A DNA stretch of 64,000 nucleotides from Pleurodeles waltl. Lineage: Eukaryota; Chordata; Amphibia; Caudata; Salamandridae. Numbering within the stretch: position 1 is the stretch's first letter; each line of letters begins with the position of its first letter. Where the stretch lies: assembly GCF_031143425.1 (NCBI RefSeq), contig NC_090444.1, forward strand, positions 1,346,212,323 to 1,346,276,322, written 5' to 3'. A model generated the notes under the pieces. It was not told the origin of the DNA and ran no database searches. It saw only the letters and a program-made list of their open reading frames with translations. This document shows positions 63,354 to 64,000 of this stretch, one piece after another. A program made the translations under genes and the position numbers.

Positions 63354-64000
63354 TTAGAAATGGGATCTTTGGTTGAGTCAGGTTACCCCCTGTTCAAGCA
63401 AAGACACTCACTCTAGTCAGGGTAAAAGAGAATCACCCTCAGCTAACCCCTGCTTACCCCCTTGGTAGCTTGGCAGAGCAGTAGGCTTAACTTCAGAGTG
63501 CTAGGTGTAATGTATTTCTACCAACACACAAAGTAACTTAATGAAAACACTACAAAATTACACAACACCAGTTTAGAAATATAGGAAATATTTATCTGAA
63601 CAAAACAAGACCAAAATGACAATAATCGGACATACACAAGTCAAGTTATGATTTTTTAAAGATTAAACTAAAAAATAAAGCTTAGAAACACAAAATGCTT
63701 CGATGAGGTGTTAACAAGGCGTCGTGAAGGAGTCGTTTCCAACAAGCCTGCACCAGCGGCGCCGGACACGGAGTCGCGTAGACCCCCAAGTACAGTACCG
63801 TAGGGCGGGGATCACGCCGTCTGTGCGAAACGTTGAATCCGCGCACTTCGAGCGGTGTTGGTCACGACGTGGTGCGGCGACTTCCACGGAGTCACGGACT
63901 TCAGCGGCATCGGGCTTGCGAAGGCCATCGCGTTCCAGTGACGATCACGGAGTTGGTTGCAGGTGGCGTCACCGGATTCAGCAGCAGCGTTGGTCCGAAG
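63354..64000 (-). mobile_element. long interspersed repeat, family 'TGTTAGAA', runs off the window
   Basis: It starts TGTTAGAAATGGGATCTTTG. CACTCTAGTCAGGGTAAAAG and CTTGGTAGCTTGGCAGAGCA match 6252-6400. From 63710 a CpG-rich block follows (GGCGTCGTGAAGG, CGGAGTCGCG, GCGCACTTCGAGCGG), equivalent to the CG-containing block at 12950-13230 of the inverted copy. The high CpG content here compared with the other copies suggests this is the youngest copy in the window. Confidence 0.65.

Overview
This window looks like intergenic or intronic DNA from a very large vertebrate genome, most likely a salamander (newt-like). The organism call is inference. It rests on density of old PIF/Harbinger elements with 'CCCTGGCGGT' type ends, DIRS-like tyrosine-recombinase retrotransposons, an L2-like LINE tail and a Ty3/gypsy-type gag remnant, on the long AT-rich stretches between them, and on the absence of any recognisable host exon in 64 kb. 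No intact host gene, rRNA, functional tRNA or CRISPR array was found.

Layout. 1-3235: the 3' part of a Harbinger element (a broken Myb/SANT-like accessory gene, a 30-bp and a 64-bp tandem array, and a terminal inverted repeat). 3725-4545: 3' end of an L2-clade LINE, minus strand. 6252-8815, 11584-13620, 48880-49870, 55440-55590 and 63354-64000: members or fragments of one long TG...CA interspersed repeat family. 13640-13930: a possible transposase scrap. 15439-16091: a broken gypsy-type gag. 21350-32600: a 0.86-kb-class Harbinger MITE split by two abutting DIRS elements. 34-36.5 kb: inverted and direct repeats, including facing Harbinger gene fragments. 37066-48432: an 11.4-kb composite Harbinger bounded by TAA target duplications, holding broken transposase (+) and Myb-like (-) genes and two nested MITEs. 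49877-51710: two further MITEs. 55592-58310: another long repeat. 58890-62612: a tandem array of paired palindromes leading into a conserved non-coding repeat that may end in a piggyBac-like terminus.

The most informative region is 21586-32024. Two DIRS copies (A, 21586-26128; B, 26129-32024) lie head to tail on the minus strand, each with inverted terminal repeats and an internal complementary region (ICR). The A/B junction has the same 27-bp spacing as the circle junction stored in each ICR. This suggests that one copy joined the terminus of the other by site-specific recombination. Copy A is younger by ICR-versus-terminus divergence. It carries an internally deleted gag, a reverse transcriptase with a key Asp changed to Asn, and a tyrosine recombinase whose catalytic residues are all visible and which is in frame with RT-RNase H. 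Copy B keeps the full-length gag layout, including a stretch resembling the LAP2-alpha C-terminal region, but is riddled with stops.

All genes seen belong to mobile elements and nearly all are broken. No cooperative host pathway can be read from the window. All alignments were done by eye.
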